NCBI RefSeq assembly: GCF_030272615.1
Contig: NC_081406.1
Location: 247,991,218-248,055,217, forward strand
Length of the DNA: 64,000 nt
Reading direction: 5' to 3'
Source of the DNA: Cryptomeria japonica
Taxonomy: Eukaryota; Streptophyta; Pinopsida; Cupressales; Cupressaceae
The notes beneath the pieces are model-generated. The model made no database searches, had not been told where the DNA came from, and saw nothing but the letters and a program-made list of their open reading frames with translations. Of this stretch, positions 25,346 through 38,071 are shown piece by piece. Position 1 is the first letter of the stretch, and every line of letters starts with the position of its first letter. The translations under genes were made by a program, and so were the position numbers.

Positions 25346-25504
25346 TATTCTACAAGTCATATATCAAGGAAATATATCAATTTTCACACCCACTAAAGCC
25401 AACTTGCAAGCTTATTCTACTATGACCATATTTCTTTGAGGCATTCAGAGAAATATATCAATTTTCACACCCACTGAAGATAACTTGCTCATGACTTGTG
25501 GAAT

Positions 25505-28500
25505 AAGATTGCAATTTATCTTCAGTGGGTGTGAAGATTGATGACGAAGATTGTTGACAGTGGGCCAACATCCCTCGCGGAGGTTTGCGACATGGTTTAA
25601 TATCCTCCTGTGGATTCTATAAGTCTAGTAATTATATTGGGCATTGATAGGTCGATCTTTTGGTGCAACGACAATCCTATCTTGTAACAAGTGGTATCAG
25701 AGATTGGTCACAAGTTTGAATCACACAGGCCACATCGAGTGACGCTAGGAGGGGGATTGTTGGCAGTGGGCCAGCATCCCTCGCGGAGGTTCGCAACATG
25801 GTTTAACAGCCTCCTGCGGATTCTATAAGTCTAGTGGTTGTATCGGGAATTGACAGGTTGATCTTTTGGTACAATGACAACCCTAGCTTGTAACAAAGAT
25901 AAGGCAACATTAATAGTACTGTGCTCCTTGCTAGATAGCTAGGATCAGTTGGTTATGGATCTCAGTAATTTTGCATAGAGTGGGCAGTCGGTCTTTAAAG
26001 ATGTGGTGGCTACTTTAATCTCTGAAGATTCAAGGCCAAAGACATCTCAATGATCCTCTTCAAATGAACCTCTTGTTGAAATAGTTAGATTTCAGGAAAG
26101 AATGAATACTGAGCATGGACAAACTAGGTCCAAATCCAATAGGTAGAAAAAGGTAAAGTGTTGGAACTATGGGATACATGGGAATGTAAGAAGGATTGCA
26201 AATTTCCAAAAGAAACCAAGGAGAATCCTAGTATTCCAACATCTGAGGTAAACATTGTTAAAGTTAAAACACCATAGGAAGATGGAGAGGTATTTATTGC
26301 TAATCTAAGAAGCTCTTTACATAATGTTTGGATTCTTGACTCTGGTGCTTCCTTTCGTATGAAACCACATAGAGACTGGCTTTCTAGTTATCGGTTGTGT
26401 CTTGGTGGTATGGTTTACATGGGAAATGAAAAACCATGTGAAGTTGTTGGTAAAGGAGAGGTAAGAATCAAGATGTTTGATGAAGTAGTTACAACTATTC
26501 AACATGTTAGGCATGTACCTAGTTTAAAAAAAATATCTTTCACTTCGAGTGTTTAATGAACAAGGTTATTGATTCCGTGGGGAAAATGGTTGTCTCAAGG
26601 TAATAAAGGGAGTTTTGGTTGTGCTAAAGGGAGAAATTTTTGGCAATCTCTATAGGTTGGTTGGACAAATTGACATTGGAGAGGCTGCTATAGTATCTGA
26701 TGCAAAGATGGATTCATTATCAACCTGGCATCAAGTGATAGGTCATATGAGTGAATGAGGTCTCAAGGTACTACTAGATAGAAATCTTCTCCCAGGTACA
26801 AAATCTAAAGAATTGATTTTTTGTGAACATTGTTTGTTTGGAAAACAGATTAGACTAAGTTTTTCTAGAAGCACTACTAGAAGAAAAGATGTATTATATT
26901 TAATTCATCTATATACTTGGGAAGCTCCTATAAAATATATTGGATCATATTTCGTATCATTTATAGATGATTTTTCCTATAAGGTGTGGATTTATCTTCT
27001 CAAGAAGAAATTTGAAGTGTTTTCTTGTTTCAAGAGGTTTAGGGCTCTAATAGAGAATAAAAGAGGTAAGACAATAAAATGTCTAAGAACTAATAATGGA
27101 GGTGAGTTTAGTTTAGTACAATTTAACCAATTTTGTAGTGAGAATGTAATTTCAAGGACACCAAAATAAGATTGTGTTGTTTAATGCATGAACCATACAA
27201 TTATGGAGCGAACCAAATGCCTGTTGAGCACTATTGGTTTGGAGTAGAAATTTTTGGTTGAGGCTATAAATATAGCTTATTTATTGATCTATAGATCTCC
27301 CACTTCTTCTCTTGATAATTAAATTCCTAAAGAGGTATGGAAAGCTAAACCAGTTGATAATTCATTTCTCTTTGCTTTTGGTTTTGATGCTTATGTACAT
27401 ATTCCTAAATCAAATAGAAAAAACTAGACAAGAAGTCTAGAAAATGTAATTTTCGTGGCTATGTAGAAGGTATAAAGGGGTACAGTTTGTGGGATATTGC
27501 TGCCCACAAGATTATTGTTCATCGAGATGTTTATTTTAATGAAAAATAAATGCAAAGAGGTGAAGAATAGTTCAAGGTACAAAAGTTATTCCTATAGAAG
27601 TGGAAAAATTTGATGATCATCTAGATGTTCTTAATACACAACAACCAGATAAAGAGAAACTAGATGAAGATCAACCTGAAGAATAGAAACCAGTTGAGCC
27701 ATAGGGTGAATAATCACCTGTTTTAAGGAGATCCAATAGAGTAATCAAACCACCTTTAAGGTAATCTCTTACTTGTAATTTTTATTATGCATTACTAACT
27801 GATGTTGGCACTAAACATGGTTCATATCAAGAGTCTTGTGAAGGTAAGTGTGGAAGCAAATGGAGAGTTTCTATGGAAGAGGAGATGGAAGCTCTGCATA
27901 AGAACAAGACATGGGAACTTGTGGTATTTCCTAAGGGGAGAAAAGATATTGGAAACAAGTGGGTCTTCAAATTGAAGAGAGATATAAATGACAATTTGGA
28001 GAGATATAGAGCTTGATTAGTGGCCAAGGGGTATGCATAGAAGTCTAGTATTGATTTTGATGATTTTTTTTTTACTTTTTGTATGTTTAATTATTGTTAG
28101 AGTTCTTTTTGTTCTTATTTCTAGTCTTTATTTGGAGTTAGAACATTTAGATATTAAAACAACCTTCCTGCATGGTGATCTCTCTGAGGATATTTATACA
28201 CAACAACCAGAAGGTTTTGAGATAACAGGAAAAGAGAATCTTATTTGGAGGCTGAGAAAATTGTTTTATAGTTTGAAACAAGCATCAATATTGTGATACA
28301 AGTGGTTTGATTCTTTCATGATGAGTTTGGGTTTTAGTAGATGTGAGGTTGATCATTGTTCCTATGTTCAAAGGTATGATGATGGCAATTTTATTAATCT
28401 ACTACTATATGTTGATGATATGTTGGTATAAGGTACCAACATGTATAAAATCATGCATTTGAAAACTCAACTTGAGAGGGACTTTGAGATGAAGGACTTA

Positions 28501-29352
28501 TGAAGTAAAACTCAGATTCTTGGAACAAGGATACATGGAGATAGAAATAACAAAAAATTATGGTTGCCATAGAAAAATAATTTGGAAAAGGTTCTGCAAC
28601 ACTTGAATATGCAGAATTCACAACCACTTAGTTCTTCATTTCTTGTTCATATTAAATTATATTTGTAACAGTGTCCTAGCATAGAAGTAGAGAAGAAACA
28701 GATGTCTCATGTGTCATACCCATTAGCAGTAGGAAGTCTCATGTTCATCATTGTGTGTACCAAACCAGATATTGCACAAGCAGTGGGAGTTGTCAGTAGG
28801 TACATGACGAATCCTAACACTACTCATTGGATAAATGTGAAGTAGATTCTTAGATATTTGAGAGGCACTTCAGATGCTACTATCTCTTACAGTAGGAGTA
28901 GTCTTCAAGTTAATGGGTATGTGGTTGGATATTTTGGTGTAGACAGAGATAAGAGAAATTCTACAAAAAGTTATATATTCTCTTTAACTGGAGATCTTGT
29001 TAGTTGGGTGTCAATGTTGTAAACAATGGTGGCATTGTCCATTACTAAGAAAGAATATATGGTAGCAACATAGGCTAGCAAGGAGGCAATTTGGCTTCAT
29101 AGACTTTTGGGTGAATTGCAAGTGAAGCAAGATAACATGGTACTATATTGTGACAATCAAAGTGCTTTACACTTAGTATAGAATTCTAGAACAAAGCATA
29201 TTGATATTCAATATCGCTTTGTTCATGAAGTGGTGGAAGGAGGACATATCTCTTTGACCAAGATTCAAACTGATGTAAACCATGTAGATATTATAATGAA
29301 ACCTATTAGTAGAGAGAAATTTATTTGGTGTAGAACTTCTCTTGGTGTGTAG
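25505..29352 (+). pseudogene. Degenerate Ty1/copia gag-pol of element C
   Basis: Order is gag, protease, integrase, RT, RNase H, the copia order. Visible signs are gag frame VGVKIDDED/KATLIVLCSLL around the TRIM, a decayed zinc knuckle near 26160-26200, protease WILDSGAS at 26330, integrase zinc residues in WHQVIGHM...CEHCLFGKQ (26728-26850), and integrase core FIDDFSYKVW...TNNGGEF (26960-27110). RT follows with LDIKTTFLHGDL (28150), QQPEGFE and LLLYVDDML (28405-28425), then RNase H with YCDNQSALHL (29150) and RTKHIDIQYRF. At least two frameshifts and more than fifteen stops, many at former Gln or Trp codons, make it inactive. The 5' part of gag and the 5' LTR are missing or unrecognisable. 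Confidence 0.93.
25552..25895 (+). mobile_element. TRIM: miniature LTR retrotransposon, 344 bp
   Basis: Two 138-bp direct repeats (25552-25689 and 25758-25895), each TGTTG...TAACA. Between them are a primer-binding site TGGTATCAGAG (25692-25702), two bases after the first repeat, and a purine tract GGAGGGGGA just before the second. Flanks are the perfect duplication AAGAT (25547-25551, 25896-25900). The total interior is 68 bp. Excising it joins a copia gag frame (VGVKIDDED then KATLIVLCSLL), showing that it inserted into element C. Confidence 0.95.
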
Positions 29353-29437
29353 ATTATGTGATGATAGGTAGCATTGGCAATGGTCTTTTAGTAGAGAAAT
29401 TATTCATGAGTTTGAAATTTGACTTCAAGTGGGAGAA

Positions 29438-29781
29438 TGTTGGAATGTGAAGTTCAAATTGGGTTCTCATCTAGTAGTGGTTGAGTCACTTGGATTCTCA
29501 TCTAGATGTGATTGAGTCATCATGGATTCTCATCTAGTAACTTCTCTTGGTCCGCAAATTTTTTGAAATAGTTTACTATAAATAACAAGTTTTTTTGGAG
29601 AATTACTATTAATAGTAATTTCAACATGTGTTTTCATGCAGTTGTGAGAGTCAAACTTACTATATTTAGTAATTTTCCTTCAACTAGGAATCTACAAATC
29701 GGTTGTTTTATGCTCCTTGAAGTCATGTTTTGATGTACAATTTTGGAGATTGTTGTAACTCTATAAAATTCCTAAGAATCA
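29438..29781 (+). repeat. 3' LTR of copia element C, first part
   Basis: Starts TGTTGGAATGTG after the purine tract AAGTGGGAGAA, 85 bp past the end of RNase H. It is interrupted at 29782 by element D and resumes at about 59127. The total LTR would be about 470 bp. Confidence 0.8.
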
Positions 29782-32700
29782 TGTACCACCCTCCTCGTTT
29801 GAACTCATTAGACTCATATTTTATTATTGTTTACTTTCAATGGATACATTACCATGATGTGTTATTCAGACTTATATGACATTATTCCATGCTTTATCTG
29901 GATATGTGATGCATGATTTATTTGCAATATTTCAGTACTTGTGGTTCATGGCATTTTATGGATTATTGTTATGTACTGACACTTTACTTTATCTATACAA
30001 TGTGAAATTATATGTTGTGTGTCTGCGAGTGTATTGGATGCAAGGGGATGATTTTCCTTCACTCACTCCAGTGAGACAGGGAATGTCGCAATTCTCCTTC
30101 ATCAGTGTGTATGTCATGTTTTCTATATTATATATATGCATGTGTGGTTAAGTGATGCAGGATATTATAGGTACAAGTACCGGGAAGGTACGGGGTATTG
30201 TCTCCACCTAGCTTCATAGGTCTGAGTGTGCCTTATATTATCCGATGGAAGTGGAGGAGGTAGTAGTTGACCCTATTTTAACCAATTACACTCTTGTGAG
30301 TGTCGTTAATTGGTCGTCCTGTCAATTTGTTCGGCCTTCATGTATTGTCGTTTGACTTTTTTTGAGTCTTTGCTTGGTGTTTGTTCAGTTTGTGTGTTTT
30401 TCTTGATTTAATTAATTAATTAAATTTATGGAGTTATCTCATAGTTGGTATTTTTGAAATACGTAATTTATGCATTGAGATTATAATTTTAATTAATTAA
30501 AAGAAATTATTAAGTTGCAAGCTGCATGATATTAGAAATATATTTTATTTAAGTTTTAGTGGAAAATAAATTAGATTAATTTCATTTATTGTTTCCTAGA
30601 ATTTTAAATAAATAAAAGAATAACAGAATAAATAAATAAATAAATGAATACAAGAATAAATTAGAATTAAAGTATTGCTTTAATTCCTTTTTTAGGAAAT
30701 TAATTTATTTGCATGAAAAAAGAAAAGAAAAAATAATTTTTTCTTATTGCATGTTAATTTATTCCTTGGTTAAGAATTCGAAAAGAAAAATAAAATTGCT
30801 TTTAATTACAAAAATTAAATATGAGGGTTTTTGGAAAAAATATATGCAACCTAGAATTTTAGTTTAAAAGGGGAATATATCTTTTTATTTTTGGGAAATC
30901 ACAGGAAAGAGGCAGAGATTTTGGTGAAAAAAATTTATTTGAAGCTTAGATTTTGGTGAAGAAAAATTATTGGAAGCTTGTTGAAGGATTGTATCTCTCC
31001 TACAAAGTTCTTCCAGGAAAGCTATACCAGGTTCGGTGGCTTCTTCTAGTTGTTTTTTTAAAGAAAATATTTCTATTTCTTCCCTCTTTCTGAATGATGT
31101 GTGTGTTAAAATATTTGTCAAATCCAAAATTCTTTCTGGTTATTTCTTGTTCTTGGTTAAAGTCCATTCCTAAAATTAGTTTCTAGTTTATGGAAAGAAG
31201 TTATTTCCTGGGAGTTTGTAGATTAAAATTTTGAGAAAATTGGGAAAAGTTAATAGGGCAAATTTTTCCAAGATTTTTATTGTGCATGAAAATTGCAAGA
31301 TTTGGGAGAAATGGGATTTACGAGAGAAAATATTCCCTCTTGTTTGATTTTGTTCGTTATTTGGCTATGGCTGTCCTTTTTAGTATTTGTGCATCTTTGT
31401 GTAATTATTTAGTAATAAATTTAATTTCAATTAAATTTATTGGGTTATTTAAGTTTTGGGGAAATTGTTTAATTTAATTATTTTTGGTAAAAATTGTATT
31501 AAATAAATTTGTGAGAAATAAATTTTTATTGGAAAATGAAATTTATTATATTCTGATGCAATTGTAAATTTTAAATTTAAAAATAAATAAATAAATAAAA
31601 TATAAAACTTTCGGTAGTTACTACCGATGGTAGTACAGCTACCGGTAGTAGCAGTGCTACCTACAGTAGTACTTGCTACCATGCAATAGAAAGTGCTATC
31701 GTAAGGTAGCGTGTACTACCTACAGTAGTACTTGCTACCGTGCGGTAGCAGGGGGATTATTTTGATTTGCTATTTCCTGGGTTAAAGTTTGTGCAGGGTT
31801 TGGTACATTCGGTTTTCGTGCCAGTTCTATGTAATTTGGTTTTTAATTAATTTATTAAATATAATATATATATATAAATATATATATATATGTATATCTA
31901 TATTTATATATATATATAAGTTTTTTTTTATTATGGGCATTATGTTATTTAGGTATTATTTTAATACTGTGAAAATTAATTCATGTGTTTATATATATTT
32001 TGTAATATGATTATAGGTATATAATATATATACAATGTATATGTATATATATATATAATTTAGAATTTGGTTATTTTCAGAAAAGCTTATAATTTAAGAT
32101 TCTATATTTATGCTTGGAAATACATTAGGAGATTAATTTTAATGTGGTTTTATTTAACCTTAATGGACAAATGACAACATGGATTTCCTTGTATTACTAT
32201 AGTTGTATTTTCTTATTTTCTGGAAAACCTTTAATTGCAAGTATTTTACGCTTTTGGCTGTTTAAAGAAAAGATTGTCTATATTAGGATCTTGTGTAAGT
32301 GGTATTTGCAGTCAAGCTTAATTTCATTGCAATTCTGGTTGAGTTGTCATTATGTCATATGTTGTTATACCCCCTTGGTCAGGTGTTGTTGTATAACCTC
32401 ATTGATGTTAGCCATTGTGTGTTTTGTTCCAAATGGCCAATCCTAGGTTAGTGATTGTGTATCCTTAACCTATGGTTTGTGAGCCTTAGATATGGTTGTT
32501 TGTTTCGCCATAAATTTTTCATAGAGACACATTTCCTATTAGTGTCCTATGAGAGAGAGTGGCTTTCGAGCGGGGGCCGCGCCCAAAGTAGATGGTAGGA
32601 TAACCCCTCGAAAGTTAGTTAAGAAGTGATAACCTAATAATTTATTAGGGGGTGGGTAGTTAAAATATTAATTAAAATAATGTCCCTTGCACATGGTTGA

Positions 32701-33647
32701 GTGCTTGTATAAGCTCAGGATATGGTGAGAAGGCCTGGAATGGCAAACTTGTCACCTTGTCTTCACGAAAGGATTGGTAGGGTCCGCATGAGGTTTCGAT
32801 GGAGTTGGAGGTTCTGGAGAGGTTACCAGGATAACCCAGGATGGGGGCCGGGACCTATGGAAGCCTACCAGGGTAACCACCATAAGCCATGCAATGAAAC
32901 TCTCTCCTTAGAGTCACTAGTGTTTGTGAGTTGAGTCACATGGATGATTGCGGATTCATGTAGTTCTTTCGTACTTGTCTTATTTTGCTTGCTTGAGGGT
33001 CTTCTACTATCTCCTAGCACGGTGGGGTGGTTCCATTTTGGGATCACATTGTCAGGTGGTAGTGCCACTTCCCATCAGATGTTCTGGATTGTATCTTCAG
33101 ACGAGGAAAGGCTTCGTTGGTGTTTCAAGGTTCATGGTTCATGGTTCATGTACCAGCTCATGTTTGTGATATTTGTTCAATTGAGACCTTGTGGTCATTA
33201 TATCAAACTTTTATGTAACCTTGATATTGTAACTTTCGGATTGTGTGGTATTTTTGGAAGCCATGTATTTATGGATATTGTAATATTATATCGGTGGAAT
33301 GTATCTTAATTCAGTTGCTTTGATATTTTGTATAGATTGTTTTTGGATAAATAAATACATTGGAATTCTTTGATTCTTTCATTATGGAATTTAGAGGTAT
33401 GTGTAGTTTTAATCTTAAGCATTTAATTTACCTAATTAAATGGACAATTGCATTAACCATGGTGTTAATATAATCTACGAATTAATTTTTTTCGTAACCC
33501 TTAGCAAATAATGTGTTAGACTTCCGTTGTGTTATTAAACGTGCAATAGTTATAATTAATGCACTAAATCTTTTAAAAAGAAAATATTTCACCCTTTAGT
33601 TGCCTAGTTGTGTTGTTTTTCTTTAGGGTTCCTAGCGGGGCATTACA
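29782..33647 (+). repeat. 5' LTR of element D
   Basis: 3866 bp; starts TGTACCACCC and ends GGGGCATTACA. Contains a CTACC/GGTAG array (31610-31755), dispersed AT repeats (31862-31914, 32017-32057) and the conserved GC block GGGGGCCGCGCCC near 32573-32585. No gene inside. Confidence 0.92.
31610..31755. repeat. CTACC/GGTAG palindromic array in the D LTR
   Basis: CTACC or CTATC words start at 31621, 31639, 31657, 31676, 31696, 31716 and 31735, i.e. every 18-20 bp, interleaved with their complement GGTAG. It could form many small hairpins. The matching array in the 3' LTR is at 57030-57195, with a different number and order of units. Confidence 0.75.
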
Positions 33648-33649
33648 TT

Positions 33650-33655
33650 TGGTAT
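33650..33655 (+). other. Primer-binding site of D, 5' fragment, with target duplication of E
   Basis: TGGTAT is the first half of the initiator Met primer site TGGTATCAGAGC. It is broken after GGTAT (33651-33655), which is repeated at 51799-51803 and followed there by CAGAGC. This fixes the insertion point of E inside the primer site. Confidence 0.95.
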
Positions 33656-35135
33656 TGTAGATGTATAAAAATGACCATACTCCTAAATGAATATTTTATC
33701 TTCATTTCTCTATTTAATTAAATCCAATTTAATTAAATAACCCACATTCCTCTATTTAATTAAGTAAATTACTTAATTTATTTAAATTAAATTCACTATA
33801 TCCATTTAATGAATAAATCATTTTATTCAATTAAATCCCCCCTATCCACTTTTAATTAAATTCAAATTTAATTGAATAAATCTAATTTGTTTAATTTCCC
33901 CAAATTGCAACCAAATTGAATAAATCATTTAATTCAATTAAATCCTATTATCCCTCCATCCACTTGCAAAATCCTACATCTCCCACTTGCCTTCCTAAAC
34001 CCCTTTCTAATCCCTTCTAGAATCTTCTAATCGCTTCTAATTAACCTAACCCCTCCTCTAAACTTTGTCACATCCCTAAGCAAAGGGAAGTCACTTCTCA
34101 AAACCTCAAAGTCTTTGATAACCATTAAAGGCTTCAAGTCTTCAACCACTAAATTCTTCATAGTCTTTGATAACCATTGAAGGCTTTCAACTTTCAACCA
34201 CTTAATCCCCAAAGTCTCCAATAACCATTAATGGTTAACTCAAACCCTCCTACAAGGTTAAAACATTTGTTTTGACTCAACCTTCACCCAACCCAAGGGT
34301 CTCATCAGGCCTTTAATGCTTTGACCATGATTATCTCTTAAACATTTGCACAAAGGTTTATCCTTGGATTAACTCTTAATCCAGTGGGTAATCCTAACTT
34401 AGACTTGACCCTTAGCCTCTAGATAACCATGAGGTCTTCTTAGGCATTCGATGTCTCCAACCCCTTCTCTCAATCCAACCTTATGTTGACACTTGTCACC
34501 ATTTTATTGGTGTCAATTATAAACATGGATCCCCAACTTTCAAACTCAACCCTTGATTAAACCATTCAATTCTGACCATCCATTGCCCTGTTTTTGCTAT
34601 AAATAGAGCTCTCATTCCTCCATAACAATCATCCTTCAAATTTGTAGCATCACACTTATGCTCAAATACATTCAAGCTTTCTTATATCATTTTATGCTTA
34701 TCATTTAGCCTCTCTTTAAATTAGGAATTAGACTAAATATGCATGTTTAGAATAATTTCTTTATCATTTTAGCTCAATCATAGACTAAATATAGTATGTT
34801 AGGATAGTACTCATACTAACCTTGTCATCTTATCATCTAGTTTATTGCATTTTAAAATCATACATAGCTTATAGTGCATCTCATACTAAAATCTATCAAA
34901 ACATCCCTCGTTCTTGCATTTGCCATCCCTAAACCATTTTGCTCAGTGATTTGAGAGCAAAAACATTGGTTTGAAGGACATTGTGAGATAGAGAACCATG
35001 GGACCCACCTTGGGAAGCTGAGTAATACGTTATTACTCCATAGCTTGCACCAAGAAGTCCTCTCTGTGTGTGTGGACTAGTTTCTAACAATATTTTCACA
35101 TATTAAATTCTACCAGCCCACTTTTCCCGCATACA
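33656..35135 (+). repeat. 5' LTR of element E
   Basis: 1480 bp. AT-rich start with TTTAATTAAAT runs, a clear TATA box TATAAATA at 34598-34605 (transcription would start about 30 bp later), and end GCATACA. Short frames such as 34027-34221 are not genes. Confidence 0.93.
34598..34605 (+). promoter_or_regulatory. TATA box of element E (5' LTR)
   Basis: TATAAATA in the context GCTATAAATAGAGCTC, repeated exactly in the 3' LTR at 51261-51268. It would drive sense gag-pol transcription. Confidence 0.8.
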
Positions 35136-35139
35136 TTTC

Positions 35140-35157
35140 TGGCGCCCACCATGGGGC
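35140..35157 (+). other. Primer-binding site of element E
   Basis: TGGCGCCCACCATGGGGC starts four bases after the LTR end. It is not an initiator Met site; TGGCGCC-type sites are usual in the Tat and Athila lineages. I do not assign the tRNA. Confidence 0.8.
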
Positions 35158-35223
35158 CCGACCCCAAATAACAAATAGGTTTTTGAAACTAACCACTTTT
35201 GCAGACACGTGAGAAAAATGAAG

Positions 35224-35642
35224 TAGCACTTTTTGTTCACTATTTAGCACATCCAGTAAACAGAGTAGCGCATCCAATCCACTGTTCAGCACGTGGAGAC
35301 TATCATCTAGCGCGTGCAGTTCAAACATTAGCGCGTGACCTCCATTAAGTTTTTCCTGTAGGCCTCACCGCGGAAACAAAACAGAGTTGCGCATCAAGCT
35401 AACAGATTAGCGCATCCAATCCATATTTCAGCGCTTGTAGACCATCATCCAGTGCGTGAAGTTAAAAAGTTAGCGCATCAAATTAATCACTTTCCCGTAG
35501 GTCTCAGCGCGGGAGAAAGAAAAAAATAGAACAACGCTTCAAACACACAGAATAGTGCATCCAAAATGCAGTACAACGCATTAAGTTGTTTTAACGCGTA
35601 ACGGTTTTATTTTGGCGCGTATAGTGCTTTCTGTAGCGCATC
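35224..35642 (+). repeat. 21-bp TAGCGC array 1 in the gag leader
   Basis: Units of TAGCGC(A/G)TS begin at 35224, 35245, 35266, 35287, 35308, 35329, then 35387, 35408, 35429, 35450, 35471, with diverged units to 35634. The spacing is exactly 21 bp in each run. Only about 9 bases of each unit are conserved; the other 12 vary. Confidence 0.9.
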
Positions 35643-36839
35643 ACAGACAGCGAACAAGAAAATTACAATTGTAACCAAAATAAAATATAGACTTGTAGAA
35701 GTCCACCGAAATCTTGATTTTCCAACTAGTGGAGTGACAATTTTGCAGGATTCTAACAGTTTCTTGCAGGTGGAACAGAAAATTTTATTTTAAAACGATT
35801 TCTTTTGTTGACCGCAAAATCAAAAATTTTGCTTTGTTGACCAAAATTTCTTTTCCTAGATCAGAAAATCATTGCTTTAAAAAAGGTAAAATAAACACCA
35901 TGTTTTTGTGGAGCAACATCTCCACATAGATTTTAGTACATCACTGAATTGAAAGGATAAAAATAAACAATTTGATTGCTTTGTCTCGAAAGTGGAAGGA
36001 ATATGCTCTCCCCTTAACTAAGTGATCAAAAATCCAGACTGCTCTTACAGCTTTCATTATTTCAAGCATTTACATCTTTTAGCAGGTCTTCCTTCCCGAG
36101 GAGTTGGAATCAACTCTTAAAGCCATTTATGCCGGTGTGAAGGGAACGACTTAAGTGGGGAACGACTTTGATGCCAAGAATTCCAACCCACTATAATCAA
36201 ATGTGGAAAGTGATGAAAGTCCTTTTCAACGGTTGCGCCCAGTGATTAGGCTTCCCCCAATATCCTCGAGATATGTAAAGCCTTTGTTCTAAAGGTTGGG
36301 AAGCCTCCTAAGGGAGTTTATCACTGACAGCCGAACGGGAAGCCTGATTATGAACCATAGAAATAGAAGCTTTGAACCGAGTCAATAACCAGACATTTAT
36401 AACATCATAGTGCAAGGGTGGGGAAGAATTTGCCCCCAAGATTACTCACCATATATCTCCCAAGATAACTACTCAACTGTGAAGCAATTCACTTTGAGTT
36501 AATTTATGGCAAAAGACAAAAAAACGGGTGCCCTCTAGGGGGTGACACGGCTGTTTGAGCTGACGGAGTATCGAGACTAGTGAGCTATGATGTTATTTAT
36601 GACCCTTGATTAAAGAGTCTTTCTGAAGTGTGTTATTTGTATCCAAACCTGTTAAAACATTGGAGATTTGAACACATCCTCGCAGAACATACACTTTTTG
36701 TTAGATTAAGCAAAATGGTTGTACTTTTTGTGTTGTGTTTGCATTTATTACCTCAGAAAATCATCCATCACACTTGAAAATTTCACAGCAAAATTTCAAA
36801 ATTCACAAAAACCAGATCAAAGGAAAAATCAGGGCAGTT
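35643..36839 (+). other. Gag leader between the two arrays
   Basis: 1.2 kb of 5' leader without a convincing coding frame. Possible splice acceptors occur (TTTCTTGCAG at about 35771, TTTTAGCAG at about 36086), as leader introns are known in Ogre-type elements, but no donor can be chosen from sequence alone. Confidence 0.5.
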
Positions 36840-37215
36840 TAGCGCATAAGAGCAACATCTTAGCGTGTAGAGTACTTCTGTTAGCACATCCAAACTTCAA
36901 ATTAGCGCGTTGGGTTACAACAGTAGCATTTTCATCTTACGACAAAATAGTGTAACATCCTTTAGCACATCCGAAAAATAATCTAGCGCGTGGAAACAAC
37001 AGCTTAGCGTGTGGAAACCAAACATTAGCGCATAAAGTCAAACAGTTAGTGCATGACAGGCCTAGAATAGCGCATAGGTTTTTCAACAGGTAGACAACAA
37101 TTTTTAAAACAGTCCGAACTTTAGCATGCGTCCGGGGGCAGCCTAGCGCGTGTGGTTATTCTTTTAGCGCATTAGGTAATTTCAGTAGCGCATGTAGACT
37201 CTATTCTAGCGCGTA
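36840..37215 (+). repeat. 21-bp TAGCGC array 2 in the gag leader
   Basis: Units begin at 36840, 36861, 36882, 36903, 36924, then 36963, 36984, 37005, 37026, 37047, 37068, and 37144, 37165, 37186, 37207, again exactly 21 bp apart within runs. Examples are TAGCGCGTGG, TAGCGCATAA and TAGTGCATGA. Confidence 0.9.
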
Positions 37216-37390
37216 ATCCAAAACAAAAAAATAGAGAGCAAAATCGAGAAAAATTTTGAAATTTCAAAAACATTTTTAGAAGCCTTTTTTATCAAAAATC
37301 ATTTTTCATCACAATAGAGTGACAAACAAACCACTAAAAACTATTTCTTAAGCAAAATTTGTGTCAAAACGAACGTTGTCAGAATCTTAA

Positions 37391-38070
37391 ATGAATCGCG
37401 CAATCGAGGATGTCTCTCCTATCCTAATCCGGAAATCTCATCATCAGTATCAACATAATCCTTTACCATCTGACGGATTTTTATCTCAAAACACTTGTTT
37501 AAAAACTTTCAAATTGTCAAATCAAGTTTCCAGATCGGGAGGCTTTTATCCATATCATTTGACACACTTTGTCATGAAGGGGCATCTAAAAACCTTCACT
37601 CTGATAGAGTAAGATTTGAAATTTTCAAAAACAAGAATCAACTGAATCCAAACCAATCAAAGGAAACCATTGATTACTCATGCATGACTAATCCCCTTAT
37701 TCTGAGAAGAAAGAACCTCTATCGTAACATCATGTTGAAGAAACAACAATCTAGTTTTTCTAAATTCATCAAGAGAAATAAATGTTTATACATCAATCGT
37801 CAACTCTTCAAATCTCATCGGGTATTCCTTCATCATGTCAAACGTTATATCCAAAACAAATCTAGCGAATTTGTCAAAGAACCTTTGAAAACAAGAGCAT
37901 ACTGTCAAAAGTCTGCTTTTAATCAAGCCATAAACCGCGGAGGAAAGATCAATCCAGCATTCTTGCCCGACAAGTGCATCACATATAACACATCTCGGCC
38001 AGAACCACCAACGCTTGAACACCATATCAACGAGGCTTTTGTCCCTTTCATCACTGAAAGTTTCTACTAA
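37391..38070 (+). pseudogene. ORF1 upstream of gag in element E
   Basis: An open frame of 191 codons (37495-38070) is rich in Lys, Asn, Arg and Ser and has no motif I recognise. A second open frame, starting at an ATG at 37391, overlaps it up to 37612 in another phase, so the original ORF may have begun at 37391 and been split by a small indel. The stop codon (38068-38070) is followed after one base by the gag ATG at 38072. Ogre-type elements carry an extra ORF before gag; that comparison is positional, not by sequence. Codons show no repeat or transmembrane pattern. Confidence 0.55.
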
Positions 38071-38071
38071 A

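Noticed and set aside
35110-35328. Leucine-rich 72-codon frame on the minus strand
   Set aside because: It is the reverse of the 21-bp leader array; the heptad look is a by-product of the 21-bp period.
35224-37215. CRISPR-like array
   Set aside because: Conserved units are only about 9 bp with 12-bp variable parts, in plant retrotransposon DNA without cas genes.
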